DNA of 64,000 nt from Candidatus Streptomyces philanthi (lineage in GTDB: Bacteria > Actinomycetota > Actinomycetes > Streptomycetales > Streptomycetaceae). Positions 56,410-64,000 of the stretch are shown here, one piece after another; the stretch's first letter is position 1; every line of letters starts with the position of its first letter. The notes beneath the pieces were generated by a model. The model searched no databases and was not told the DNA's origin. It saw only the letters and a program-made list of their open reading frames with translations. A program made the position numbers and the translations under genes. Location: positions 6,431,501-6,495,500 of the forward strand of contig CP073042.1 of assembly GCA_018114805.1 (NCBI GenBank). The letters run 5' to 3'.

Positions 56410-56851
56410 TCACAAGGTCGTCTACTGGGGCGGCATGGCGCACACCGCCGTCGGCGCTCCTCGTACCGTGTCTCCCTCCGAGCCCCTGGAGTCACACCAG
56501 AACATGGGCGGATACCTGCGTGAACGCATGGGACCGGACTACCGGTCCGTGGGCCTGACCATGGCGCACGGTGCGATCGGCCAGCCACTGCCCGCCCCAC
56601 GCCCGGACTTCGTCGACAGCCTGCTGCGCGCGGCCGGCGAGAACAGGGCGGGATACGTCCTTGACCTGGGCACATCTCACCCCGAGCTGGTCCGCCGCCT
56701 CCTGGACGCCCCGACGCGCACGCGGTTGATCGGACCTTTCTACGACCCCCGGGACGATGCGGCCCACCACATGTCGGGCGGGTCACTCGCGAGCTGGTTC
56801 GACGTCGTCGTTCACACGCAAGAGGTGACACCGTCCCGGCCCCTGTCCTGA
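56410..56851 (+). pseudogene. Erythromycin-esterase-family protein, 3' part
   Basis: Continuation of the gene at 53724. HKVVYWGGMAHTAVGAPRTV carries a conserved catalytic-region His; GGYLRERMGPDYRSVGLTMA, YVLDLGTSHPELVRRLL and DVVVHTQEVTPSRPL complete the family C-terminus. It has no start of its own; the insertion sequence lies directly upstream. Confidence 0.78.
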
Positions 56852-56924
56852 AGGCTGCCCGGCGGAGCGTTCCGCGGACGCCGGCTCCGTCACACGGACA
56901 GGCACTGGTCCGCGGACGGCACAG

Positions 56925-57932
56925 CTAGCCGGCCTTCTCCCGGTCCGGCATGTCTACGTCGCCGCTGGTCCGGGTACCGGTCACGCCGGTCCCGCCGGCG
57001 GAGCCGGCTTCCTCGGCGCCCTGGGATTCCTCGGCCGTCGTTGCCCCGCCACCCTCCGCCTCGGGCCCCCGCGGCCCGTACGCCGCGCGCAACTCCTCCC
57101 GCAGCGAGCGTTGGAACGCCGTCACCAGGGCCTGGACCACCATGGGCTGCATGTGCGCCGACAGCGACTTCATCGCGGCTACCTGGGCCGGGTCCGACTC
57201 GCGTTCGCGGTAGGGGCCCCACACCTCGTCCCGGAAGAGCCGGCTCAGCTCGCGGGCCGAGGCACGGGCGTGGTCGAGGACCACCGTGCGGGTCGCGCGC
57301 AGGGTCTCCAGCGGGATGGGCACGTCGAGCAGCCGCACGCCCAGGTGCAGGATGGCCGGGTCCACCCGGAAGACGTCGGGGTCGGCGGTGCGCTCCAGCA
57401 CGTCCATGGCGGCCAACCGGTCGATGTCGCCCTCGGTCAGCGGCCGTCCGGCCCGTCGCTCCAGCAGGTCGCGGCCGGCCTCCTCGGCCACGTCCGGGGT
57501 CCAGGAGGCGACCAGGGCCCGGTGTATCGCCAGGTCGTGCGCGCTGATGTCGGCGGGCAACTGCTGGAGGTAGCGCTCGATGGCCGCCAGCGTCATGCCG
57601 TGGTGCTGCAACTCCTCGATCAGGGCCAGCCGCGACAGGTGCTCGGGACCGTACCTGCCGACCCGGCGCGGGCCGATGTGCGGTGGTGGCAGCAGGCCGC
57701 GGGTGCCGTAGAAGCGCACCGTGCGCACCGTGACCCCGGCCCGGGCCGCCAACTCGTCCACGGTCAGCCCGAGCCGGGCGGAGCCGCCGGCGCCGGTCGG
57801 CTCCGGCGCGTGAGCGGAAGCCTGTTCGGCGGAGGGCGCGTCGTCGGCGCCGGGCGTTCGCCGCGCCGCGGTGCCGGCCGCGGCGCGGCGTCCCTCGGGC
57901 TCGCTGGCGTCCGCGGTCAGGGCCTTGCTCAT
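56925..57932 (-). CDS. MerR-family transcriptional regulator
   Basis: Intact 335-residue regulator. After about 50 Ala/Pro-rich residues comes the MerR HTH LTVDELAARAGVTVRTVRFY with GTRGLLPPPHIG and the arm RLALIEELQHHGMTLAAIERYL. The long C-terminal part (ILHLGVRLLDVPIPLETLRA) contains no metal-binding Cys, so a lipid or CoA-type effector is more likely than metal. Start ATG at 57932. Divergent from the acyl-CoA ligase, which it probably controls. Confidence 0.88.
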   Translation of the reverse strand: MSKALTADASEPEGRRAAAGTAARRTPGADDAPSAEQASAHAPEPTGAGGSARLGLTVDELAARAGVTVRTVRFYGTRGLLPPPHIGPRRVGRYGPEHLSRLALIEELQHHGMTLAAIERYLQQLPADISAHDLAIHRALVASWTPDVAEEAGRDLLERRAGRPLTEGDIDRLAAMDVLERTADPDVFRVDPAILHLGVRLLDVPIPLETLRATRTVVLDHARASARELSRLFRDEVWGPYRERESDPAQVAAMKSLSAHMQPMVVQALVTAFQRSLREELRAAYGPRGPEAEGGGATTAEESQGAEEAGSAGGTGVTGTRTSGDVDMPDREKAG

Positions 57933-58023
57933 CGGCTGCGCCTCGCTCTCTGGGCCGCTCGTGTGCCGTGAGGTGGCCGGTTCCTGGCCTTGCGCGCACG
58001 CGGCACGGGTACATCTGAGTCCA

Positions 58024-58036
58024 ACAGTATTGCTGT
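58024..58036. promoter_or_regulatory. Dyad ACAG-TATTG-CTGT between MerR and ligase genes
   Basis: Short inverted repeat in the 171-bp divergent gap. MerR proteins bind such dyads within a stretched promoter spacer; the promoter elements are not clear enough to confirm this. Confidence 0.35.
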
Positions 58037-58103
58037 CGCACCGCTCCTGTGAAACCTTCCCCGCGCGCAGTCCGTCCGGCACCCACTCCATCAGGAGGCG
58101 GCC

Positions 58104-58438
58104 TTGACCCCGACCTTGCGACTCTCCGACCCGCCCGGCGATCCGACGCTGCCCGCCCTGATGCGACGCAACGCCGAGGAGTTCGGCGACCTGCCCGCCC
58201 TGTCCTGGCTTGCTCCGGACGGCGGTTGGGCCTCGATGAACTGGGCCGAGACCCGCCGGCGGGTCGGGGAGTTGGCGGCGGGCCTGGCCGCGCTCGGCGT
58301 ACGGCGCGGCGAGCGGGTGCTGATGATGATGGCCAACCGGCCCGAGCACTGGCTGAGCGACATGGCCCTGGTGCGCCTCGGCGCGGTGCCGATCTTGGTG
58401 TACGGCACGGCGTCGCCCGAGCAGATCGTGCAACGCCG
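58104..58438 (+). pseudogene. Acyl-CoA/AMP-ligase, N-terminal remnant
   Basis: First 112 residues of an AMP-dependent fatty-acyl ligase: TLPALMRRNAEEFGDLPALS, GLAALGVRRGERVLMMMANR, PEHWLSDMALVRLGAVPILV, YGTASPEQI. The P-loop TSGTTGxPK and all later motifs are absent because the sequence changes to unrelated DNA near 58438. Start TTG at 58104 (a stretch CAGGAGGCGG lies before it, a good ribosome binding site). Confidence 0.75.
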
Positions 58439-58539
58439 GCGACCGGTCCCGCCCCGGATGACGGAGACTCCCACGCCGTTGCGGACGCGCCCACCACCAC
58501 CGCCACCGCGCAGGCCCCGGTCACCGCGCAGGACCCCGT

Positions 58540-58908
58540 GCGCGGGGCGGGGCGCGCGGTCTCGTCGTACGGGTTGGTGGCCCGGCCGGGGAAGACGGCG
58601 TCGGACGAGACGTGCAGCAGCCGGGCGCCGCTCGTGGCGCAGGCCCGGGCCAGGCCGCGCACCGCGTCGCCGTTGACCCGCAACGCCTCGGCCTCGCGCG
58701 TCTCGGTGGCGTCCGCGTCGGTCCACGCAGCGCAGTTGACGACGATCGCGGGCCTGGTGCGCCGCACGGCCCTGGCCACCGCGTCGGTGTCGGTCAGGTC
58801 CAGGTCGGCGTGGGTGAGGGGAAGGGCGGGGACGGACGCCGCCGCGAGCCGGGCGCGCAGTTCGCGGCCGAGCATGCCGCCCGCTCCGGTGATCAACCAG
58901 CCGTTCAT
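58540..58908 (-). pseudogene. rfbD: dTDP-4-dehydrorhamnose reductase (RmlD), N-terminal remnant
   Basis: Starts MNGWLITGAGGMLGRELRAR with the NADPH-binding motif, then NCAAWTDADATETREAEALR and LLHVSSDAVFPGRATNPYDE. The catalytic YxxxK block should come immediately after DETARPAP, but the frame is lost and homology stops near 58540. Only about 120 of 300 residues remain. The remnant faces the truncated ligase tail to tail. Confidence 0.75.
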
Positions 58909-59264
58909 CGGGCTGCCTCCAGGTGGGCGCGCGGCTCCCGTCGCGACCACGAGCGGTGGCAGCGGCCCCCCATCGATGGTTTCGGCGGGCCCGTCGGCGC
59001 GGGAGTGCCGGGGCGCGCGGCCGGGTTGGGTGCGGGGCCGTGTCCCGTCCGGCGCGTGGCGCGGAGCGGGGAGCCGGGGCCCGGCGGCGTCCCCGGTCCG
59101 GTCCGGTCCGAGCCGGCGCCGGGCAGGCCCACCCGACCGGACGCGGGGCTGCGGGAGTCGGGGACGGTGACGGTCGACTCACCGGCACGGCTTCGCGGGC
59201 CGAGCGGCGGGCGGACGAAGGGGGAGCCGGGGAAGCCGGCTCCGCCGGTGACGAGGATTCTCAT
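58905..59264 (-). pseudogene. dTDP-glucose 4,6-dehydratase (RmlB)-like N-terminal remnant
   Basis: Begins MRILVTGGAGFPGSPFVRPP, a slightly altered RmlB start (GGAGFIGSxFVR is usual), and STVTVPDSRSPASGR resembles the VTVLDSLTYAGN strand. The rest is Pro/Gly/Arg-rich and not recognisable. Its stop overlaps the RmlD start by 4 bp, as expected for neighbouring rhamnose genes after a large deletion. Confidence 0.5.
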
Positions 59265-59883
59265 GCGAGTTCCGGGGGGCGGAGGCGTGGGAACGGCGGC
59301 GGGCGGGCGCCGGGGCGGCGCCGTGGCACACGGAAGACAGGCGAGGGAAGAAGGGAGGGGAGGGAGGGCGGGCTGTGCGGGGGCCGGTGGGCGCGCGGAG
59401 CGCCCGTCGGGGCTCGGCGTGGCGGGCCGTGGCTTCGGGGCTCAGGGGTGGTGGCCGGTCCCGACCGCCTGGGGGCCGGGTGGCGGAGGCAGGGGCGCGC
59501 GACAGGGCGGTACGTGGGTGCGGGCCCGGTACGGGGGCCCGGTGGCGCCGAGTTGGGGCGTACGGCCTGGGGGTGTTGTTGAGCGGTGAGGCACGTTATT
59601 AGCTTAGGCTTACCTAAGTAAGTGCTCGACCTCGCCCTGTTGGGTGTGTGACCTCACCCACAACCGTCCTCCTAAGTGCCCCTCCCGCGTACGACGTGCC
59701 GTTCGCCCCGCGCCTCGCCAGCGCGGAGGCGAGGGCACGGCGATGAGGGGCGCGGAAACGTAGGTTGCCGATGGGTGTCCGGTTTGTCGGTCGCTCCCAC
59801 CGTGGCTCGTCGCTCCCGCCGGCTCCGCCGTCCCGGGCGCCTCGCACCGTACGCCAACCGACGGCCAGCGGTGGGAGGCCCCG
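59265..59883. other. Intergenic region containing an iron box
   Basis: No gene recognised. 59280-59590 is G-rich and non-coding. The iron box lies at 59599-59617, followed by about 265 bp of leader before the esterase start. Confidence 0.5.
59599..59617 (+). promoter_or_regulatory. DmdR/IdeR-type iron box
   Basis: TTAGCTTAGGCTTACCTAA matches 17 of 19 positions of the consensus TTAGGTTAGGCTAACCTAA. It most likely controls the enterochelin-esterase homologue on the plus strand and perhaps a gene lost on the other side. Confidence 0.85.
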
Positions 59884-61266
59884 ATGAGCACGCGCCCGAC
59901 TCCCGTGGCCGCGCACCCCGGCGGCGGACTCGCCGCCCGTCGCGCCACCCACCGTCCCCCAACGGGCGCCCGGCCGCCGTGCCCTGATGCCCCCTCCCCT
60001 GTCTGTGCCGCCGGCTTGCGCCGCGCGGCGCCGCCCCGTACGGACAGCCCGCGCCTGCTCGCGCTCGGCGCGCGCCTGGCCGCCGCCGTCGACGCGGCGG
60101 CGCGGGACGCGGCGGTCGCGTGGTTCTGGCCCGAGGTCGAGGCGGTGGGCGCCCCGTTGGTCGAGCCCGCCGACCGCGACCCGCACCACCGGATCGTCAC
60201 CTTCGTGTGGCGCGACGCCGACGCCCGCGCGGTGCTGCTGTGTGCCGACTGGCTGGCCGGCCCCGGCGCGACGCCCGGGTGGATGCACCGCCTGCCGGGC
60301 ACCGACGTGTGGTACCTGTCCTGCCGCCTGCGCGCCGACCACCACGGCACCTACCGCATCGCCCGGGCCGAGGCCACGGACCCCGAGCCCGGCCCCGCCG
60401 AGCTGGCCGCGCGCGCCGTGCCCGACCCGCTCAACCCCCGCGTGGTGCCCGGCCGTCGGTCCGGGCGGCCCTGCTCGGTCGCCGAACTGCCGCACGCCCC
60501 CACCCCGCCCTGGGCCGAGGCGCCCGACGACGTGTCCCCCGGCAGCCTGCGGCGGCACCGGCTCGGCAGCCGCGCGCTCGCCGCCGAACGTGACGTGTGG
60601 GTGTACGAGCCGCCGGGGCCGCTGCCCGCCGAGACCGACGCGGTGGTGCTGCTCGACGGCGACATGTGGTTCGGCCGACTGGGCTTCGCGTCCGTACTCG
60701 ACCGGCTCGTCGCCCTCGGCCTGCTGCCCCCGCTGATCGTGCTCGCGCCGAACTCCCGGGACCCAGCGGACGAGGCCACCCGGGCCGCGGAGTTCGGCGG
60801 CCACGACGCCCAGGTCGCCTTCCTCGCGACGGATTTGCTGCCGTGGGCCGCCGCCCGCTGGCCGGTCACCGACGATCCGGCCCGCACCGTCGTCGCCGGA
60901 CAGGGACTGGGCGGAGTGAGCGCGCTGTACGCCGGGTACGCCGCGCCCATGCGGTTCGGCAACCTGCTGGCCCAGTCCGCCATGCTGCCCTGGCATCCGG
61001 CGGGTGAGCCCGAGAGCGACGCGGACCCGGTGCCCTGGATCACGCGCCGGTACACCGACGGCGCCCCGCGCGAACTGCGGCTCCACCTCGACGTGGGACT
61101 GCGCGAGGGACGACTCCTGGAACTCACCCGTGGCCTGCGGGCGGCACTGCGGGCCCGCGACTACCCGGTGACCCACACCGAGTTCAACGGCGGCCACGAC
61201 TACGCCTGCTGGCGGGGCGCCCTCGCCGACGGGCTGATCACCCTGCTCGGCGCCCACCCTCGCTGA
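59884..61266 (+). CDS. Enterochelin esterase (Fes/IroE)-like protein, nucleophile Ser replaced by Gly
   Basis: Uninterrupted 460-residue alpha/beta-hydrolase with the N-terminal Fes domain (HHRIVTFVWRDADARAVLLC, MHRLPGTDVWYLSCRLRADH) and C-terminal esterase D-like domain (ERDVWVYEPPGPLPA, AVVLLDGDMWFGRLGFASVL). Fes hydrolyses iron-loaded catecholate siderophores to free iron. The nucleophile elbow, normally AGQSxGG, reads VVAGQGLGGVSALYAG here (codon 60904-60906), so the catalytic Ser is missing; the His in NGGHDYACW is present. Start ATG at 59884 behind GTGGGAGG. The upstream iron box supports regulation by iron. Confidence 0.85.
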   Translation: MSTRPTPVAAHPGGGLAARRATHRPPTGARPPCPDAPSPVCAAGLRRAAPPRTDSPRLLALGARLAAAVDAAARDAAVAWFWPEVEAVGAPLVEPADRDPHHRIVTFVWRDADARAVLLCADWLAGPGATPGWMHRLPGTDVWYLSCRLRADHHGTYRIARAEATDPEPGPAELAARAVPDPLNPRVVPGRRSGRPCSVAELPHAPTPPWAEAPDDVSPGSLRRHRLGSRALAAERDVWVYEPPGPLPAETDAVVLLDGDMWFGRLGFASVLDRLVALGLLPPLIVLAPNSRDPADEATRAAEFGGHDAQVAFLATDLLPWAAARWPVTDDPARTVVAGQGLGGVSALYAGYAAPMRFGNLLAQSAMLPWHPAGEPESDADPVPWITRRYTDGAPRELRLHLDVGLREGRLLELTRGLRAALRARDYPVTHTEFNGGHDYACWRGALADGLITLLGAHPR

Positions 61267-61422
61267 CCCCGCTGCCCCGGGGTCCGCGCCGCCACGAGCG
61301 AGCGGCGCCCCCACCCGGGCGCCCGCGCCCCGACGGCGGGGCGCTGGCCCCACGATCGTGCTCCCCGCGCCCGCGCCCGCGTCGGCGGACACCGGGCGCC
61401 CGGCTCGCCGACCCGGCGCCGG

Positions 61423-62179
61423 TTACGCCGGCGCCAGCGCCGCCGCCTCGCGGGCGCAGCCCCAGACCACGGTGACGCCCGCGCCACCGTGCCCGTAGTT
61501 GTGCACGCACCGCGTGCCGCCGGGCAACTCCTCCACCGCGAGCCGCACCCGTGGGCGCGCGGGCCGCAGCCCCATCCGGTGGTCGACCACCCGCGCCCCG
61601 GCCAACTCCGGCCGGACCCAGGTGCAGCGCGCCACGATCGCCTCGGCCGTCGCGGGGTCGGGCACCAACTCCGGGGCGCCGAGCCCCGAGCAGTTCACCA
61701 CCACCGGCGCCCGGCGTTCCACCGTGCCGCCCGCCGCGACCAGCCGCCGCTCCAGGTACCGCAGGTGCGTGGGCATGTCGATCAGTGGCACGCGGGCCCG
61801 CAGGCCGGTCGCGTACCCCGCGGGCAACTCGGCCGGCGCGGCCGGGCCAAGGGCCCGGAACCTCGTCCGCCCACGCCCCGAGGCCGGCGCGGCCCAGACC
61901 GGCGTGGGTGCCGTCGGCGAACTGCACCCCCGTCTCGCCCGGGTCGGCGGCCAGGGCGGTCAGCTCGGCCAGGGAGGCCACCGACCAGCGGCCGGCGGCG
62001 TCCGCAGGCTCGATGTGGTACGGCCACCACAGCCCACCCGCCACCGCCGACGTCGTCTCCGCCGCCGGGTCCCGACTCCACACGGTCACCCCGAGCCCAC
62101 TCTCCACCACGGTAACGGCGCAGGTCAGGTCGATGACCCCGGAGCCCACCACGATCACGTCGCGCACCATGCTCACCAT
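61423..62179 (-). pseudogene. D-amino-acid-oxidase-like FAD enzyme, frameshifted
   Basis: FAD-dependent amine oxidase. The N-terminus VRDVIVVGSGVIDLTCAV has Asp where the third Gly of GxGxxG is required (codon 62129-62131). AETTSAVAGGLWWPYHIEPA is a strong DAO hallmark. After a break near 61855 the frame reads AGYATGLRARVPLIDMPTHL, VVVNCSGLGAPELVPD and RCVHNYGHGGAGVTVVWGCA. Total length is about 250 residues, shorter than the usual 310, so segments are also missing. Start GTG at 62179 or ATG/GTG a few codons later. Confidence 0.78.
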
Positions 62180-62318
62180 GCGCGGACGCTATCCGCTCGC
62201 CGCGCCCCACGCGAGACCCACTCCGCGAGGCTCGGCTCCCCGCGCGGCCGTCCCGTCGCGCGCGGCGACGGATACCGGCGAGCGTCCCGTCGCGTCCCGC
62301 CGTTAGGATCGCCGCCTG

Positions 62319-64000
62319 ATGACTGCCACCCTCGTTGCCAAGAACCTCGCTGCCGGGCACGGTGACCGCACCCTGTTCTCCGGGCTCGACCTCGTCGTGG
62401 GCCCCGGCGACACCATCGGCCTGGTCGGCGCCAACGGAGCGGAGAAGTCCACGCTGCTGCGCCTCCTCGCGGGGCTGGCCGAGCCGGCGGAGGGGAGCGT
62501 CACGCTGAGCCCGCCGCACGGCACCATCGGCTACCTGCCGCAGGAGCACGAGCGGCGGCGCACCGGCGGCTCCGACCCGGCCACCGGCGCCGAGACCGTA
62601 CGCGACTTCCTCGCCCGCCGCACTGGGGTCGTCGCCGCCCAGGCCGCGCTGGACGCCGCCACCGAGGCGCTGGCGGACGAGCGCCCGGGCGCCGACGACG
62701 CGTACGCCTCCGCGTGGGAGCGCTGGCTCGCGCTCGGCTGCGCCTACCTGGACGAGCGGGCCGAGAGCGTCACCGCGGGGTTCTGCCTCGCGGTCGGCCT
62801 CGACCGGCCGATGACCGCCCTCTCCGGCGGCCAGGCTGCCCGCGCCGGACTCGCCTCGCTGCTGCTCAGCCGGTACGACGTGTTCCTGCTCGACGAGCCC
62901 ACCAACGACCTGGACCTCGACGGCCTGGGCCGCCTTGAGGACTTCGTCCGCGGGCTGCCCGCCGGCACCGTGCTGGTCAGCCACGACCGCGAGTTCCTGG
63001 CCCGCACGGTCGACAAGGTCCTCGAACTCGACGTCGTCCAGCAGCGGTTCACCCTCTTCGGCGGCGGCTACACCGCCTACCTGGAGGAGCGCGAGACCGC
63101 GCGCCGGCACGCCCGGGAGCGGTACGAGCAGTACGCGCAGACCCGCGCCGGCCTGGAGGAGCGGGCCCGCACCCAGCGCGCCTGGATGGACAAGGGCGTG
63201 CGCAACGCGCGCCGCAAGGCCACCGACGGCGACAAACTGCTGCGCAACGCGCGCGTCGAGAGCACCGAGAAGCAGGCGGCGAAGGCCCGGCAAACCGAAC
63301 GCCTCCTGGAGCGGCTCTGAGAGGTCGACGAGCCGCGCAAGGAGTGGGAGCTGCGCATGGAGATCGCCGCCACGCCCCGCTCGGGCTCGGTGGTGGCCAC
63401 CCTGCGCGGGGCCCGCGTGCGGCGCGGCGGCTTCACCTTCGGCCCGGTGGACCTCCAGATCGACTGCGCGGACCGGGTGGCCATCGTCCGGGGCCAACGG
63501 CTCCGGCAAGAGCACCCTGCTCGCCACCCTCCTCGGCCGGCTGCCGCTGGACGAGGGGCACGCCTTCCTGGGCTCCGGCGTGATCGTCGGCGAGGTGGAC
63601 CAGGCCCGCGCCCAGCTCTTCGACGACGACCCGGACCCGGTCGGCGCCCCGAGCCAACCGGACCAGACCGCCGCCGCGGGGCAGACCGCGGTCGCGGGCG
63701 ACGGGGCGCGCCCGGGGCGCCCGCGCGCCGCGCAGGCCCGTACCGGATCGCTCCTGGACACCTTCGGCGCCGTCGCCACCGAACTGGAGCCGGCAGAGGT
63801 ACGCACGCTGCTGGCCAAGTTCGGGCTCAAGGCCGACCACGTGCTGCGCCCGGCGCACACCCTCTCGCCGGGCGAGCGCACCCGTGCCGCCCTGGCACTG
63901 CTCCAGGCCAGGGGAGTGAACCTGCTCGTGCTCGACGAGCCGACCAACCACCTGGACCTGCCCGCCATCGAGCAACTGGAGTCGGCGCTCGCCTCGTACA
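62319..64000 (+). pseudogene. ABC-F family ATPase, damaged, 3' end outside window
   Basis: Soluble ABC protein with two cassettes and no membrane domain, acting on ribosomes (translation factor or antibiotic resistance type). The first cassette has Walker A GANGAEKST, with Glu for the invariant Gly (62442-62444), signature LSGGQAARAGLASLL and Walker B VFLLDEPTNDLDL. The linker helices are Arg/Glu-rich (YEQYAQTRAGLEERARTQRA). A TGA at 63318-63320 precedes EVDEPRKEWELRMEIAATPR. An extra C near 63488 disrupts the second Walker A, after which GSGKSTLLATLLGRLPLD and LSPGERTRAALALLQARG, VNLLVLDEPTNHLDLPAIEQ follow in another frame. Confidence 0.85.

Noticed and set aside
58540..59264. A sugar-decorated natural product cluster around the rml genes
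   Set aside because: Only N-terminal remnants of RmlD and RmlB are present; no glycosyltransferase, NRPS or PKS gene is near.
1..64000. CRISPR arrays, tRNA or rRNA genes
   Set aside because: No regularly spaced identical repeats and no cloverleaf or rRNA signatures were found.

Overview
This is about 64 kb of very GC-rich actinomycete DNA, most likely from a Streptomyces or close relative. The grounds are the codon use (almost every third position is G or C), an SsgA-like sporulation protein, a streptogrisin-type protease, several SpoIIE-type PP2C phosphatases, LuxR/LysR/MerR/MarR/ArsR regulators, and two DmdR/IdeR-type iron boxes. I see no rRNA, tRNA, CRISPR array, replication origin or complete biosynthetic gene cluster.

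Layout. 1-10.3 kb: secreted serine protease, MFS exporter, LysR, SDR, aldo/keto reductase, long-chain acyl-CoA ligase, a second LysR divergent from an SBF-like transporter. 10.3-24 kb: sialidase, 2-hydroxyacid dehydrogenase, YunG-like protein, PAS/GAF/PP2C/HATPase phosphatase, radical SAM protein joined to a PAP2 phosphatase, a LuxR/histidine-kinase pair, DUF1266 protein, lipoprotein, DUF5988-like protein. 24-30 kb: an iron-box-controlled peptide/siderophore-type ABC transporter with a gutted binding protein, and a membrane HTH protein. 30-38.7 kb: PEP-mutase-like protein, an SsgA-like/PP2C pair divergent from an ECF sigma factor with a membrane extension, a BNR-repeat secreted protein, YciI, endonuclease V, a 54-aa membrane protein, DUF1203, saccharopine-dehydrogenase-like reductase. 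39-42.5 kb: a NanA-like lyase and NanT-like sialate transporter, an ACT fragment, OsmC divergent from ArsR. 42.5-46.8 kb: SDR, AKR, HbpS/GlcG-like protein and MFS pump in one run next to a divergent MarR. 47.4-53.3 kb: a fatty-acid beta-oxidation operon (AMACR/CaiB, acyl-CoA dehydrogenase, thiolase, FadB). 53.4-56.9 kb: an erythromycin-esterase-like gene split by an ISAzo13-family element. 56.9-64 kb: MerR, truncated acyl-CoA ligase, remnants of the dTDP-rhamnose genes rmlB/rmlD, an iron-box-associated enterochelin-esterase homologue, a D-amino-acid-oxidase-like gene and an ABC-F ATPase cut by the window end.

The most striking property is the lesion density. More than half of the recognisable genes carry frameshifts, in-frame stops (7 of 11 are TAG), internal deletions or losses of invariant residues, while intact genes lie between them. 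Either the consensus contains many errors or the region is decaying; the sequence alone cannot decide. Disrupted genes are listed as pseudogenes with the position of each lesion so they can be checked.

Functional links: sialidase plus NanA/NanT suggest sialic acid release, uptake and cleavage; two iron boxes tie the ABC transporter and the Fes-like esterase to iron-siderophore handling; the SsgA-like/PP2C/ECF locus suggests cell-envelope or sporulation control; the MarR run looks like a stress/detoxification operon.
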